Shown here: in pieces, positions 49,071 through 58,459 of the stretch | Numbering within the stretch: position 1 is the stretch's first letter | Layout of the letters: each line of letters opens with the position of its first letter | NCBI RefSeq assembly: GCF_021495345.1 | Contig: NZ_CP099397.1 | Location: forward strand, 124,001 to 188,000 | DNA from: Pseudomonas hydrolytica | Lineage (GTDB): Bacteria; Pseudomonadota; Gammaproteobacteria; Pseudomonadales; Pseudomonadaceae | Length of the DNA: 64,000 nucleotides | Direction: 5' to 3' | Translations under genes and position numbers: made by a program | The notes under the pieces: model-generated | The model's input: the letters and a program-made list of their open reading frames with translations, nothing else | Told to the model about the DNA's origin: nothing | Database searches by the model: none

Positions 49071-49661
49071 ATGGACATCTTCAGCATCGCCGTGCTGATC
49101 TTTTTGGTCACCGACCCTTTCGGCAACATCGCCATCTATATCGCCGCGCTGAAGAACGTCGCGCCGCGCCGACGCCTGTGGATCGCTGCGCGCGAGCTGC
49201 TGTTCGCCCTCGGCCTGCTGCTGCTGTTCCTCACCTTTGGTGACAAATTCCTCTCCAGCCTCGGGCTGTCGCGCGAGGCAACCGCCATTGCCGGCGGTAT
49301 CATCCTGTTCGTCATCGCCATGCGCCTGATCTTTCCCAGCCCGCAGGGCCTGCTCGGCGACGTGCCGGATGGCGAGCCGATGCTGGTGCCGCTGGCCACG
49401 CCGGCGGTGGCCGGGCCCTCGGCCCTGGCAGTGCTGATGACCCTGCGCAACACTCACACCGGGCCGCTCTGGGAGCTTTACCTGGCGGTCATCCTGGCGT
49501 GGGCGGCGACGGCATTCATCCTGCTGCAGGCGTCGTTCCTGCAGCGTTTTCTCGGTAATCGCGGGTTGATGGCGGTGGAACGACTGATGGGCATGCTGCT
49601 GATCATGCTCAGCGTCGACATGCTGCTGGACAACCTGCAGAGCGTATTCGGTCACGCATGA
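49071..49661 (+). CDS. MarC-family integral membrane protein
   Basis: 196 residues with six predicted helices. VTDPFGNIAIYIAALKN near the start and PLATPAVAGPSALAVLM near 110 are characteristic of the MarC/YhgN family. Transport function is not established. The stop overlaps the ampDh2-like start by four bases (ATGA). Confidence 0.83.
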   Translation: MDIFSIAVLIFLVTDPFGNIAIYIAALKNVAPRRRLWIAARELLFALGLLLLFLTFGDKFLSSLGLSREATAIAGGIILFVIAMRLIFPSPQGLLGDVPDGEPMLVPLATPAVAGPSALAVLMTLRNTHTGPLWELYLAVILAWAATAFILLQASFLQRFLGNRGLMAVERLMGMLLIMLSVDMLLDNLQSVFGHA

Positions 49662-50440
49662 AGTCTCTCAGCCTTGCCCTGCTTCTTGTCCTGCTCGCCG
49701 GTTGCACCGGCGGGCTGCGCATCGACGACAGCCACACCGCAACGGGGCAGAACAGCCGCGTGCAGTACGTGGTGCTGCACTACACCTCGGCCGATCTGCA
49801 GCGTTCGCTGAATCTGCTGACGCAGACCGAGGTGAGCAGCCATTACCTGATCGGCGACGCGCCGCCGACCGTCTACCGCCTGGTGGACGAGAATCGCCGC
49901 GCCTGGCACGTCGGCGTCAGCGAGTGGCAGGGGCGGACCTGGCTCAACGCTTCGACCATCGGCATCGAGCTGGTCAACCAGGGGTACTACGAGACCCCGG
50001 CCGGTCGTTACTGGCAGCCGTTCGCCCCGCAACAGATCGACACCCTGATCGTGCTGCTCAAGGACATCGTGCAGCGCCACCAGCTGCCGCTGGGCTCGAT
50101 CATCGCCCACAGCGACGTGGCGCCGCAGCGCAAGGTCGATCCAGGGCCGCTGTTCCCCTGGAAGCGGCTGGCTGACGAAGGCCTGGTGCCCTGGCCGGAC
50201 GAGGCGCGGGTGGCGCGGCAGCAGGCGCTGTTCGCCATCAGCCTGCCCGGCATCGAGTGGTTCCAGGAGCAGCTGGCGCAGCAGGGCTACACCGTGCCCC
50301 GGCATGGCGAGCTGGACGAAGCCACGCGCAATGTCATTGCCGCCTTCCAGATGAAGTACCGCCCGGCCAACTACGATGGCCAGCCGGACGCCGAAACCGC
50401 AGCGCGGCTGCTGGTGCTCAACCAGCAGGCGGCGGGTTAG
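49658..50440 (+). CDS. N-acetylmuramoyl-L-alanine amidase, AmpDh2-like lipoprotein
   Basis: 260 residues: lipoprotein signal (LLVLLAGC, lipidated Cys about 16), an amidase_2 zinc domain (VVLHYTSADLQ with first His, SSHYLIGD, HSDVAPQRKVDPG with the last ligands), and a C-terminal peptidoglycan-binding domain (IEWFQEQLAQQGY to ARLLVLN). It cleaves the bond between MurNAc and the stem peptide in the outer-membrane/periplasmic space, and takes part in recycling and AmpC control in P. aeruginosa (PA5485). Confidence 0.9.
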   Translation: MKSLSLALLLVLLAGCTGGLRIDDSHTATGQNSRVQYVVLHYTSADLQRSLNLLTQTEVSSHYLIGDAPPTVYRLVDENRRAWHVGVSEWQGRTWLNASTIGIELVNQGYYETPAGRYWQPFAPQQIDTLIVLLKDIVQRHQLPLGSIIAHSDVAPQRKVDPGPLFPWKRLADEGLVPWPDEARVARQQALFAISLPGIEWFQEQLAQQGYTVPRHGELDEATRNVIAAFQMKYRPANYDGQPDAETAARLLVLNQQAAG

Positions 50441-50443
50441 CGC

Positions 50444-50848
50444 TCAGGCAGGTGTCGTGCCGATCAGGCGCGAATCGGCCAGCGCCGCGCTGCGGTGCAC
50501 GGTGGCGGCCTGGTATTCGGGGTCGGCCAGCATGCTCAGAAAGGCGGCGGTCGAGGGATAGCGCACCAGCACGAGCTGGTCCCAGTGCTCCCCGGCCGGC
50601 GCGATCAGGGCCATGTGGGCATTGGCCAGCAGCTGCACCTCGCCACCCACGCCGCGTACCTTGCTCAGTGCCGTGCGGCTGTAGCGGGCGTAGGCGTCAT
50701 GGCCACTGCAGGGCGCATGTGCGCTGTCGGCGGGATACGCGGCCTGGTCGTTGAAGCGCAACAGGTTGAGCATCAGGATCGGCGTGTCGCTTGGCATGCG
50801 CGTGGCGAATTCGGCCAGATCGGCTCGGCTGGGATCGATGCTGGGCAT
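50444..50848 (-). CDS. DUF1330-like protein
   Basis: 134 residues of a dimeric alpha/beta-barrel type: MLNLLRFND (about 25-33) and LVLVRYPSTAAFLSMLADPEYQAA (about 92-115) are the DUF1330 pattern. No cofactor motif. It converges on ampDh2 three bases apart. Function unknown. Confidence 0.77.
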   Translation of the reverse strand: MPSIDPSRADLAEFATRMPSDTPILMLNLLRFNDQAAYPADSAHAPCSGHDAYARYSRTALSKVRGVGGEVQLLANAHMALIAPAGEHWDQLVLVRYPSTAAFLSMLADPEYQAATVHRSAALADSRLIGTTPA

Positions 50849-50961
50849 GGCAGGTCCTTGCTTGTGGTGTTGCGCCGAGCCTGGCCTTGCCGCCGGGCGG
50901 CGGCAAGGGTTATCGATACCCCTGATGCCGCACGATCCGTGCGGCTGAGCGCGGCAGTCGG

Positions 50962-51624
50962 TCAGCGCAACCCAGGGTGGAAGTCCCGCGCGTCCCGTGC
51001 CCAGCTGTCGAGCACCGGCTTGAGGTCATCCAGCGTGAGCTGGGTGCTGCTGTTTTCCAGCGTCAGGCCATGGCCCTTGCGCACCACCCGGACCATCGGC
51101 TCGCTGTTGCGGGCGTCCAGCGCCTCCAGTTCGATGAAGATCTCGCTGTCGCGGTCGCGCGTGCCCGCGGCGGTTGTCGCAGCCGCCACGACCAGGGCGA
51201 CGGGGATCACCTCGTAGGCCTTGAGCCCCTCGGTGGCCACCGTCACGCCGGTGATGGCGCTGCGCAGTACCAGGCTGTCCATGGTCGGTTCGCTGAGCAC
51301 CTTCATGCGCCCCTGCACTTCGCGTATCAACGCCTGATGCAGGTAATTGCGCACCTCCTCCAGGGTTTGTGCGCTGATCTGCTCGTTGGGCACGGGCTGG
51401 GGATGGAAGGTGGGTTTCTCGATGTACACCGCGCTGTAGCTTTCGGCCTTGAACTGCGGCGAGATCCAGCGCAGTACGGGCGCGCCGGTGGCCGAGGTGG
51501 CTGGCTGGAGCTGCGAATAATCGGCGAGGTAGCCCGAAAACTGCGTGGGGCTGGTGGTCTGGCTGGCGCAACCGCTCAGCAGCAAGCCAGCAAACAGAAG
51601 GCAAAGCGGGTTGGCACGGCGCAT
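50962..51624 (-). CDS. DUF3313-type lipoprotein
   Basis: 220 residues. Lipoprotein signal (LLFAGLLLSGC, Cys at about 19) followed by a soluble domain: FSGYLADYSQLQP and AAATTAAGTRDRDSEIFIELEALDA resemble DUF3313 family proteins. Likely anchored in the outer membrane. ATG 51624 has GGAGAG upstream. Single gene; the next gene upstream on the same strand is the orphan receiver. Confidence 0.77.
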   Translation of the reverse strand: MRRANPLCLLFAGLLLSGCASQTTSPTQFSGYLADYSQLQPATSATGAPVLRWISPQFKAESYSAVYIEKPTFHPQPVPNEQISAQTLEEVRNYLHQALIREVQGRMKVLSEPTMDSLVLRSAITGVTVATEGLKAYEVIPVALVVAAATTAAGTRDRDSEIFIELEALDARNSEPMVRVVRKGHGLTLENSSTQLTLDDLKPVLDSWARDARDFHPGLR

Positions 51625-51658
51625 CGCAGACTCTCCTGTCCAGGGATCTGCGTCCAGC

Positions 51659-52066
51659 CTAGATGCCGCTCCGCTTGTTCGCCAGTTCCTCCAGGCGACG
51701 GGCGAGCACCGTGAGATCGTAGGGTTTGACGATGCTGTCGGTGGCGGCGGCCGTATCGCGGGCGCGCACCTCGTCGAGCAGCTCGCGCTCGTTGTAGCCA
51801 CTGGCGAACAGTACCGGCAGGGTGGGGCGCAGCTTGCGCGCAGCCTCGACCAGCGCACGCCCGTCCATGTCGGGCAGGCCGATGTCGCTCATCAGCAGAT
51901 CGCAGGGCTGATCGCTCTGCAAAAGTGCCAGTGCGCTGCTGCCGTCGCGCAGGGCCTGCACGCGATAGCCGAATTCTTCGAGTACCTGCGCAGTGAGCTG
52001 GCGAACGACGTCGTCGTCCTCGACCAGTACGATGGTCTTGACGATGGCGGAGCCGGTTTCGGTCAT
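51659..52066 (-). CDS. Single-domain response regulator (orphan receiver)
   Basis: 135 residues, one REC domain: VLVEDDDVVRQL with the acidic triad (about 13-20), phospho-acceptor Asp in MSDIGLPDMDG (about 59), Ser/Thr switch at FASGYN, and Lys in IVKPYD. It has no output domain. It is divergent to the hybrid-kinase operon, and could take phosphate from one of those kinases. Confidence 0.87.
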   Translation of the reverse strand: MTETGSAIVKTIVLVEDDDVVRQLTAQVLEEFGYRVQALRDGSSALALLQSDQPCDLLMSDIGLPDMDGRALVEAARKLRPTLPVLFASGYNERELLDEVRARDTAAATDSIVKPYDLTVLARRLEELANKRSGI

Positions 52067-52179
52067 GGGACTCTCTGTTTCGGCGCGCAGAATACGCAAA
52101 TGTTTGGCAAACTTCGGGGTCTGCGGGCGGTCAGTGTGCCACAGGCCTTCAGGATAGATAAGCAGAAGCGAGACATCGA

Positions 52180-55100
52180 ATGGACGTCCCAGTGTCGAAC
52201 GAGTCCGCAATGGACGAAAAGAGCTTTCGCCGCATTCTCAACCGTAACGTCGGCCTGCCGCTTGGTCTGGGCCTGGTCAGCGCCCTGTTCTTCGCGGTGC
52301 TGATCGGCTACCTGCTCAACGTGATCCGCTGGGTCGAGCACACCGATCAGGTGCTGAACCGGGCCAGCGAGGTGTACAAGCTGACACTCGACCTGGAGAC
52401 CGGCATGCGCGGCTTCCTGCTCAGCGGCCGCGAGGACTATCTGGCGCCCTACGAGCTGGCCCGCGGCAAGTACCGCCCATTGGTCGAGCAGATGATCACC
52501 ATGGTCAAGGACAATCCGCCCCAGGCGCAGCGCCTCGAGCGTCTGCTGGCCATGCAGGCGCAGTGGGATGCCTTCGCCCAGGAGGTGATCGCCAGCCGTC
52601 GCAACGGCCGCGATATTCTCGAAGAGGTGGGCAGCGGCCGCGGCAAGAACCTCACCGATGGCATGCGCGGAGAGCTGGATGCCTTCATCAGCAGCGAACG
52701 TGACCTGCGCCGGCACCGCAATGCCCAGGTCAGCAGCGCCACCACCTGGGGCGCCGGCATCTATCTGGTGGTCAGCATCCTGTTCAGCGCCCTGCTGGCC
52801 CTGTTCGGCCGGCGCGAGCTGCTGAACCTTTCGCACACCTATTCCGCGGCGCTGGGCAAGCAGGCCGAGTACGCCGAGGAGCAGCATCAGCGGGCCTGGC
52901 TGCGCGGCGGACAGACGCAACTGTCGGAGCGCCTGCTGGGCCAGCCGCAGGTCAACGAGCTGGCCGAGCGCTCGCTGGTATTCCTCGCCGAATACCTCGA
53001 CTGCGTGGTCGCCGCGCTGTACCAGCGCGATGCCCGCAGCGGCGACCTGCGGCGTATCGCAGGCTATGGTTTCAGCGAGGGCGAGGCTCTCAGGGACGAG
53101 TTCTACCGCGGCGAGGGCCTGGTCGGGCAGGCCGCCCAGCGGCGCCGCCTGGTGTGTCTGGACAACCTGCCCGCAGACTACATCAAGGTCACCTCGGGCC
53201 TGGGCGATGGCCAGCCCGTGAGTGTCGCCCTGGTGCCGCTGCAGTCGGAGGATCGCGTCAACGGCGTGCTCGAGCTGGCATTCATGCGCGTGCTCGAGCC
53301 TCGCGAGCGCGAGTTTCTCGAATCCATTTCCGCCAGCGTCGGCACCGCGCTGGAAGCATCGCTCTATCGCCAGCGCCTGCAGGAGGTGCTGGCCGACACC
53401 CAGCAGCTCAACGAGGAGCTGCAGACCCAGCAGGAAGAACTGCGCGCCGCCAACGAGGAGCTGGAGCAGCAGGCCCGTGTGCTCAAGGAGTCCCAGGCCC
53501 ACCTGGAGACCCAGCAGGCCGAGCTGGAACAGACCAACGAGAAGCTCTCCGAGCAGGCGCAGACGCTGGCCGACCAGCGCGACGAGCTGGACCAGCGCAA
53601 CACCGCCCTCGGTCGCATCCAGGCGCAACTGGAAGAGCGCGCCGAGGAACTGCAGCGCGCCAGCCGCTACAAGTCCGAGTTCCTCGCCAACATGAGTCAC
53701 GAGCTGCGCACACCGCTGAACAGCTCGCTGATCCTGGCCAAGCTGCTGGCGGAAAACGCCCGGGGCAACCTCGACGAGGAGCAGGTCAAGTTCGCCGAGT
53801 CCATCTACTCGGCCGGTAACGACCTGCTCAACCTGATCAACGACATTCTCGACATCGCCAAGGTCGAGGCGGGCAAGCTCGAGGTGCGCCCCGAGCGCAC
53901 GCCGCTGGCCGGCATGCTCGAGAGCCTGAGCGACGTGTTCGAGCCGCTGGCACGCGAGCGCGGCCTGAGCTTCGAAATCGAGCGCCAGGCCGAGCTGCCG
54001 CAGACGCTGTTCACCGATCGCCAGCGTGCCGAGCAGATCCTGCGCAATCTGCTGTCCAACGCCTTCAAGTTCACCGACCGCGGTGGCGTGACCCTGCGCG
54101 TGTCGCGCCACGACGAGCAGACCCTGGCGTTTGCCGTGAGCGACAGCGGTATCGGCATCGCCCCGGATCAGCAGGAGGTGATCTTCGAGGCCTTCCGCCA
54201 GGCCGACGGCACCACCAACCGCCGTTACGGCGGTACCGGCCTGGGGCTGTCCATCTCGCGCGATCTGGCCGGCCTGCTCGGCGGCTCCATCGGCGTCAGC
54301 AGCGTGCCCGGCGAGGGCAGCACCTTCACCCTGCTGCTGCCAGAGCGGCTGCTGGACCACGGCGCGCCGGCCCGGCCGCTGCCCGCTGCCCCGGTTTCGC
54401 CGCCGGCAGTGGTCGCTTCCGTCCCGGCGGCGCCGCTGCCTGCCGCACCGCGCGCGCCAGCGCCCTTCGCCGACGACCGCGAGCGCCTGGGTGAACGCGG
54501 CGGCCGCCGCGTGCTGGTGGTGGAGGACGAGGTGCGCTTCGCCCGCATCCTCTTCGATCTGGCTCACGAACTGGGTTACGCCTGCCTGGTGGCCACCAGT
54601 GCCGACGAGGGGCTGGAGCTGGCTCGTCAGTACCGTCCGGACGCCATTCTGCTGGACATGCGCCTGCCCGACGATTCCGGGCTCGGCGTGCTGCAGCGCC
54701 TGAAGGACGACGCGCAGACCCGTCACATCCCGGTTCATGTGGTCTCGGTGGAGGACCACAGCGAGGCGGCCCTGCACCTGGGCGCCGTGGGCTATGCGCT
54801 CAAACCCACCAGCCGCGACCAGCTCAAGGAGGTGTTCGGCAAGCTGGAGGCCAAGCTCAATCAGCAGGTCAAGCGCGTGTTGCTGGTCGAGGACGACCCG
54901 CTGCAGCGCAACAGCATCGCCCGTCTGATCGGCGACGAGGACATCGAGATCAGCGCTGTGGCCCTGGCCGGCGAAGCGCTGGAGAAGCTGCGCGACACGG
55001 TGTTCGACTGCATGATCATCGACCTCAAGTTGCCCGACATGCTCGGCAACGAGCTGCTGCGGCGCATGGCCGAGGAGGACATCTGCTCCTTCCCGCCGGT

Positions 55101-55686
55101 GATCGTCTACACCGGGCGCAACCTCACCCGCGAAGAAGAGGCCGAGCTGCTGCGCTATTCGCGCTCGATCATCATCAAGGGCGCGCGCTCGCCGGAGCGT
55201 CTGCTGGACGAAGTCACCCTGTTCCTGCACAAGGTCGAGTCGTCGCTGTCCAGCGAGCATCAGCGCATGCTCAAGACCGCGCGCAGCCGGGAAAAACTGT
55301 TCGAAGGGCGCCGCCTGCTGCTGGTGGATGACGACGTACGCAACATCTTCGCCCTGTCCAGTGCGCTGGAACAGAAGGGGGCGGCGGTGGAGGTGGCCCG
55401 CAACGGCTTCGAGGCGCTGGCCAAGCTGGACGAGCACGACGACATCGATCTGGTGCTGATGGACGTGATGATGCCGGAGATGGATGGTTATGAGGCCACC
55501 CGCAAGATTCGCCAGCAGCCGCGCTGGAACAACCTGCCGATCATCGCGGTGACGGCCAAGGCGATGAAGGACGACCAGGAGCGCTGCCGCGAGGCCGGCG
55601 CCAACGACTACCTGGCCAAGCCCATCGACCTGGATCGCCTGTTCTCCCTGATCCGCGTGTGGATGCCCAAGCTGGAGCGTCTCTGA
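52180..55686 (+). CDS. Hybrid sensor kinase: CHASE3-GAF-HisKA-HATPase-REC-REC-REC
   Basis: 1168 residues. Order: membrane helix (about 25-47), CHASE3 (about 50-185; LETGMRGFLLSGREDYLAPYE in two parts), second helix (about 190-210), GAF (about 245-390), coiled coil (400-500), HisKA with the phospho-His in FLANMSHELRTPLNSS, HATPase with DSGIGIAPD and GGTGLGLSISRDLAG, then three receivers with Asp in LLDMRLPDDSG, IIDLKLPDMLG and LMDVMMPEMDGY. A multi-step phosphorelay is likely. It is first of four overlapping genes; ATG at 52210 is an alternative start. Confidence 0.92.
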   Translation: MDVPVSNESAMDEKSFRRILNRNVGLPLGLGLVSALFFAVLIGYLLNVIRWVEHTDQVLNRASEVYKLTLDLETGMRGFLLSGREDYLAPYELARGKYRPLVEQMITMVKDNPPQAQRLERLLAMQAQWDAFAQEVIASRRNGRDILEEVGSGRGKNLTDGMRGELDAFISSERDLRRHRNAQVSSATTWGAGIYLVVSILFSALLALFGRRELLNLSHTYSAALGKQAEYAEEQHQRAWLRGGQTQLSERLLGQPQVNELAERSLVFLAEYLDCVVAALYQRDARSGDLRRIAGYGFSEGEALRDEFYRGEGLVGQAAQRRRLVCLDNLPADYIKVTSGLGDGQPVSVALVPLQSEDRVNGVLELAFMRVLEPREREFLESISASVGTALEASLYRQRLQEVLADTQQLNEELQTQQEELRAANEELEQQARVLKESQAHLETQQAELEQTNEKLSEQAQTLADQRDELDQRNTALGRIQAQLEERAEELQRASRYKSEFLANMSHELRTPLNSSLILAKLLAENARGNLDEEQVKFAESIYSAGNDLLNLINDILDIAKVEAGKLEVRPERTPLAGMLESLSDVFEPLARERGLSFEIERQAELPQTLFTDRQRAEQILRNLLSNAFKFTDRGGVTLRVSRHDEQTLAFAVSDSGIGIAPDQQEVIFEAFRQADGTTNRRYGGTGLGLSISRDLAGLLGGSIGVSSVPGEGSTFTLLLPERLLDHGAPARPLPAAPVSPPAVVASVPAAPLPAAPRAPAPFADDRERLGERGGRRVLVVEDEVRFARILFDLAHELGYACLVATSADEGLELARQYRPDAILLDMRLPDDSGLGVLQRLKDDAQTRHIPVHVVSVEDHSEAALHLGAVGYALKPTSRDQLKEVFGKLEAKLNQQVKRVLLVEDDPLQRNSIARLIGDEDIEISAVALAGEALEKLRDTVFDCMIIDLKLPDMLGNELLRRMAEEDICSFPPVIVYTGRNLTREEEAELLRYSRSIIIKGARSPERLLDEVTLFLHKVESSLSSEHQRMLKTARSREKLFEGRRLLLVDDDVRNIFALSSALEQKGAAVEVARNGFEALAKLDEHDDIDLVLMDVMMPEMDGYEATRKIRQQPRWNNLPIIAVTAKAMKDDQERCREAGANDYLAKPIDLDRLFSLIRVWMPKLERL

Positions 55687-56495
55687 TGCCTGACGAGATC
55701 GAGCTGCGCCTGCTGATCGAAGCGATCTACCTGCGCTACAGCTACGACTTTCGCGACTACTCCAAGGCATCGCTCAAGCGCCGCGTGCGGCAGGCGCAGG
55801 TGCAGCTGGACTGCCCGACCATCTCGGCCCTGCAGGAGCGCATCCTGCACGAGCCGCAGGTGTTCATGCAGCTGCTGCAGTACCTCACCATCCCGGTCAG
55901 CGAAATGTTCCGCGACCCCGGCTACTTCCTGGCGCTGCGCCAGCAGGTGGTGCCGCTGCTGCACACCTATCCTTCCCTGAAGGTCTGGGTGGCCGGCTGC
56001 AGCACCGGCGAAGAGGTGTATTCCCTGGCTATCCTGCTGCGTGAGGAAGGCCTGCTGGAGCGCACCATGATCTATGCCACGGACATCAACCCGCATTCGC
56101 TGGAGAAGGCCGAGCAGGGCATCTTCGCCCTCGACAACCTGCGCACCTACACCCAGAACTACCAGCTGTCCGGCGGCAAGCGCGCCTTCTCCGACTACTA
56201 CTCGGCGGCCTACGACCGGGTGCTGTTCGACAAGTCGCTGCGGGCCAACGTGACCTTCGCCGATCACAGCCTGGCCACCGACAGCGTGTTTGCCGAGACC
56301 CACCTGGTGTCCTGCCGCAACGTGCTGATCTACTTCAACCGTGACCTGCAGGACCGTGCCCTCGGGCTGTTTCACGACTCGCTGTGCCATCGCGGCTTCC
56401 TCGGCCTGGGCAGCAAGGAAAGCCTGGATTTCTCCGCCTATGCCAACCAGTTCGAGGCGTTGGCGCGGCCCGAGCGGATCTTTCGCAAGCGATGA
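55686..56495 (+). CDS. CheR-type methyltransferase
   Basis: 269 residues: an N-terminal helical domain (DYSKASLKRRVRQAQ) and a SAM-dependent methyltransferase domain with VAGCSTGEEVYSLAILLRE (about 100-118) and CRNVLIYFN (about 212-220). In chemotaxis CheR methylates glutamates of chemoreceptors, but no chemoreceptor gene is nearby. It overlaps the hybrid kinase by one base (TGATG). Confidence 0.88.
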   Translation: MPDEIELRLLIEAIYLRYSYDFRDYSKASLKRRVRQAQVQLDCPTISALQERILHEPQVFMQLLQYLTIPVSEMFRDPGYFLALRQQVVPLLHTYPSLKVWVAGCSTGEEVYSLAILLREEGLLERTMIYATDINPHSLEKAEQGIFALDNLRTYTQNYQLSGGKRAFSDYYSAAYDRVLFDKSLRANVTFADHSLATDSVFAETHLVSCRNVLIYFNRDLQDRALGLFHDSLCHRGFLGLGSKESLDFSAYANQFEALARPERIFRKR

Positions 56496-57103
56496 ACGAG
56501 CAGAGGATCATGCTGCGTGGCCGCCCCCGCGTGCCCCTGCAGGCACTGCTGCTGGGCGCCTCCGCCGGCGGCGTGGAGGCGCTGCTGCAGCTGCTCGTCG
56601 ATCTGCCGCCGAGCTACCGCCTGCCGGTGGTGTGCCTGCTGCATCAGCCCGATCGCAACGACAGCCTGCTCGCCGACCTGTTCGCTCGGCGCCTGCAGCT
56701 GCAGGTCAAGGAGGCCGCGGACAAGGAATACCTGCGCGGCGGCGTGGTCTACGTGGCGCCGGCCGGCTATCACCTGTCCATCGAGGCGGATCGCAGCTTT
56801 TCCCTCAGTCGCGAGGAGCCGCGGCATTTCTCGCGGCCGTCGATCGACATTCTGTTCGAGTCCGCTGCCGACGCCTACGGTGCGCGGCTGGCTGCCGCCC
56901 TGCTCACCGGAGCCAACGAGGACGGCGCGGCCGGCCTGCTGGCGATCCAGCGGGCCGGCGGCCTGACCTTGGTACAGGACCCCGCCGACGCCCAGGTCCC
57001 GACCATGCCGGAGGCGGCGCTGGCGCTGCTGCAACCGGATTTTCTCCTGCCCCTCACCGCCATGCGACTGCTGCTGGCCGAACTGGATGCCCCGCCATGC
57101 TAA
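56492..57103 (+). CDS. CheB-type methylesterase lacking the receiver domain
   Basis: 203 residues containing only the catalytic domain: LLGASAGGVEALLQLL with the nucleophilic Ser (about 24), LLHQPDRN with His (about 50), and LLTGANEDGAAGLLAI with Asp (about 145). No N-terminal REC domain, so control must come by another route, perhaps through the neighbouring kinases. Overlaps CheR by four bases (ATGA). Confidence 0.85.
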   Translation: MNEQRIMLRGRPRVPLQALLLGASAGGVEALLQLLVDLPPSYRLPVVCLLHQPDRNDSLLADLFARRLQLQVKEAADKEYLRGGVVYVAPAGYHLSIEADRSFSLSREEPRHFSRPSIDILFESAADAYGARLAAALLTGANEDGAAGLLAIQRAGGLTLVQDPADAQVPTMPEAALALLQPDFLLPLTAMRLLLAELDAPPC

Positions 57104-58284
57104 GGAAGATTGAAGCCAAGGTGCTGATCGTCGACGACCTGCCGGAGAACCTGCTGGCTCTGCGCTCGCTGATCCAGAGCGACGATCGCACGCTGTTCCA
57201 GGCCAGTAGCGCCGACGAGGCGCTGTCGCTGATGCTCGAGCATGAATTCGCCCTGGCCATCCTCGATGTGAAGATGCCGGGCATGAACGGTTTCGAACTG
57301 GCCGAGCTGATGCGCGGAACGGAGAAGACCCGGCATATCCCGATCATCTTCGTCAGCGCCGTCGGCCGCGACATGGACTATGCCTTCAAGGGCTACGAGA
57401 GCGGCGCTGTGGATTTCCTGCACAAGCCGCTATCGCCCTTCGAGGTGCGCAGCAAGGTGTCGATGTTCGTCGAGCTGTACCGTCACCGCAAGGCGCTGAG
57501 CCAGCAGCTGGAAGTGCTCGAGGCCGCGCGGCGCGAACAGGAGGCCCTGCTCACCGAGCTGCGCGAGACCCAGGCCGAGTTGCAGAAGGCGGTGCAGATG
57601 CGCGACTCGTTCATGTCCATCGCCTCCCACGAGCTGCGTACCCCGCTCAATGGCCTGATCCTCGACGTGCAGCTGCGCAAGCTGCGCCTGGAGCAGGGCC
57701 GCACGGATGCCTTCACCCCGGACAAGCTGCACGAGATGATCGCCCGCGACGAGCGACAGATCCGCAGCCTGAGCCGCCTGATCGACGACATGCTGGACGT
57801 GTCGCGCATCCGTACCGGCAAGCTTTCGGTGATACCCCAACCGGGAGACCTCGGCGTACTGGCCGGCAACGTCGTGGAGGGTCTGGCCGCGCAGTTCGCC
57901 AGTCAGGGCAACCACATCGACCTGCAGGTGGACGGCCCCGCGCCGGTGATGATGGACGAGTTCCGCATCGAGCAGGTGCTGGCCAACCTGCTGACCAACG
58001 CCTTGCGCTACGGAGGCGGCAAGCCGGTGCTGGTGCGGGTCAGCAGCGAGGGCGAGACCGTCCGCGCCGAGGTGCGCGACCAGGGCATGGGCATTTCCGA
58101 AGCGGACCAGCGGCGGGTGTTCGAGCAGTTCGAGCGGGTCTGCGACGCCGGTGTCGCCCAGGGGCTTGGGCTCGGCCTGTTCATCAGCGAGCAGATCGTG
58201 CAGGCCCACGGAGGGCGCATCGAACTGAGCAGCCGCCTGGGTGAGGGCTCCTGCTTCAGCGTCCTGCTACCGCGCCGCGTCTGA
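57097..58284 (+). CDS. REC-HisKA-HATPase sensor kinase/response regulator
   Basis: 395 residues. N-terminal receiver (about 8-125; VLIVDDLPENLLALR, Asp in AILDVKMPGMNG, Lys in FLHKPLSP), coiled linker, HisKA with the phospho-His in SIASHELRTPLNGL, HATPase with DQGMGISEAD and GLGLGLFISEQIV. No membrane segment, so it is cytoplasmic and driven by phosphorylation of its own receiver. It overlaps CheB by seven bases and ends the operon. Confidence 0.9.
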   Translation: MLRKIEAKVLIVDDLPENLLALRSLIQSDDRTLFQASSADEALSLMLEHEFALAILDVKMPGMNGFELAELMRGTEKTRHIPIIFVSAVGRDMDYAFKGYESGAVDFLHKPLSPFEVRSKVSMFVELYRHRKALSQQLEVLEAARREQEALLTELRETQAELQKAVQMRDSFMSIASHELRTPLNGLILDVQLRKLRLEQGRTDAFTPDKLHEMIARDERQIRSLSRLIDDMLDVSRIRTGKLSVIPQPGDLGVLAGNVVEGLAAQFASQGNHIDLQVDGPAPVMMDEFRIEQVLANLLTNALRYGGGKPVLVRVSSEGETVRAEVRDQGMGISEADQRRVFEQFERVCDAGVAQGLGLGLFISEQIVQAHGGRIELSSRLGEGSCFSVLLPRRV

Positions 58285-58287
58285 TCG

Positions 58288-58411
58288 TGCAAATTGCATG
58301 TGTCGCGTTTCATGCATCTTGCAAAGTGCAAGGCAGATGGCTTTTATTTTTAGAATAAGTGCCTGATTTATAAGGATTTTTTGTGTCGTTTCGGATTGGC
58401 ATGAGCGCTGC
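58288..58411 (+). promoter_or_regulatory. Sigma-54 promoter with upstream palindromes
   Basis: GG at 58398-58399 and GC at 58410-58411 (TTGGCATGAGCGCTGCA) give exact -24/-12 spacing. Upstream are palindromes TGCAA-A-TTGCA (58288-58298) and CTTGCA-AAG-TGCAAG (58318-58332), good activator sites. The element 58360-58411 resembles that at 62241-62311. It drives the 58460 gene. Confidence 0.72.
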
Positions 58412-58459
58412 AGAAATCAGTCCCGTAAGCCCCGACTGACCTGCTGATGGAGAAGCGCC

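Noticed and set aside
49071..50440. Treating the MarC-family and AmpDh2-like genes as a functional pair because of their 4-base overlap
   Set aside because: Overlap shows translational coupling only; the two families have no known joint role, so no finding is claimed.
52063..55770. A 1,235-codon open frame on the minus strand
   Set aside because: It is wholly antisense to the hybrid kinase, whose CHASE3, GAF, HisKA and receiver motifs are unmistakable. The antisense product is rich in His/Gln/Leu/Val, as expected of reverse frames in GC-rich DNA.
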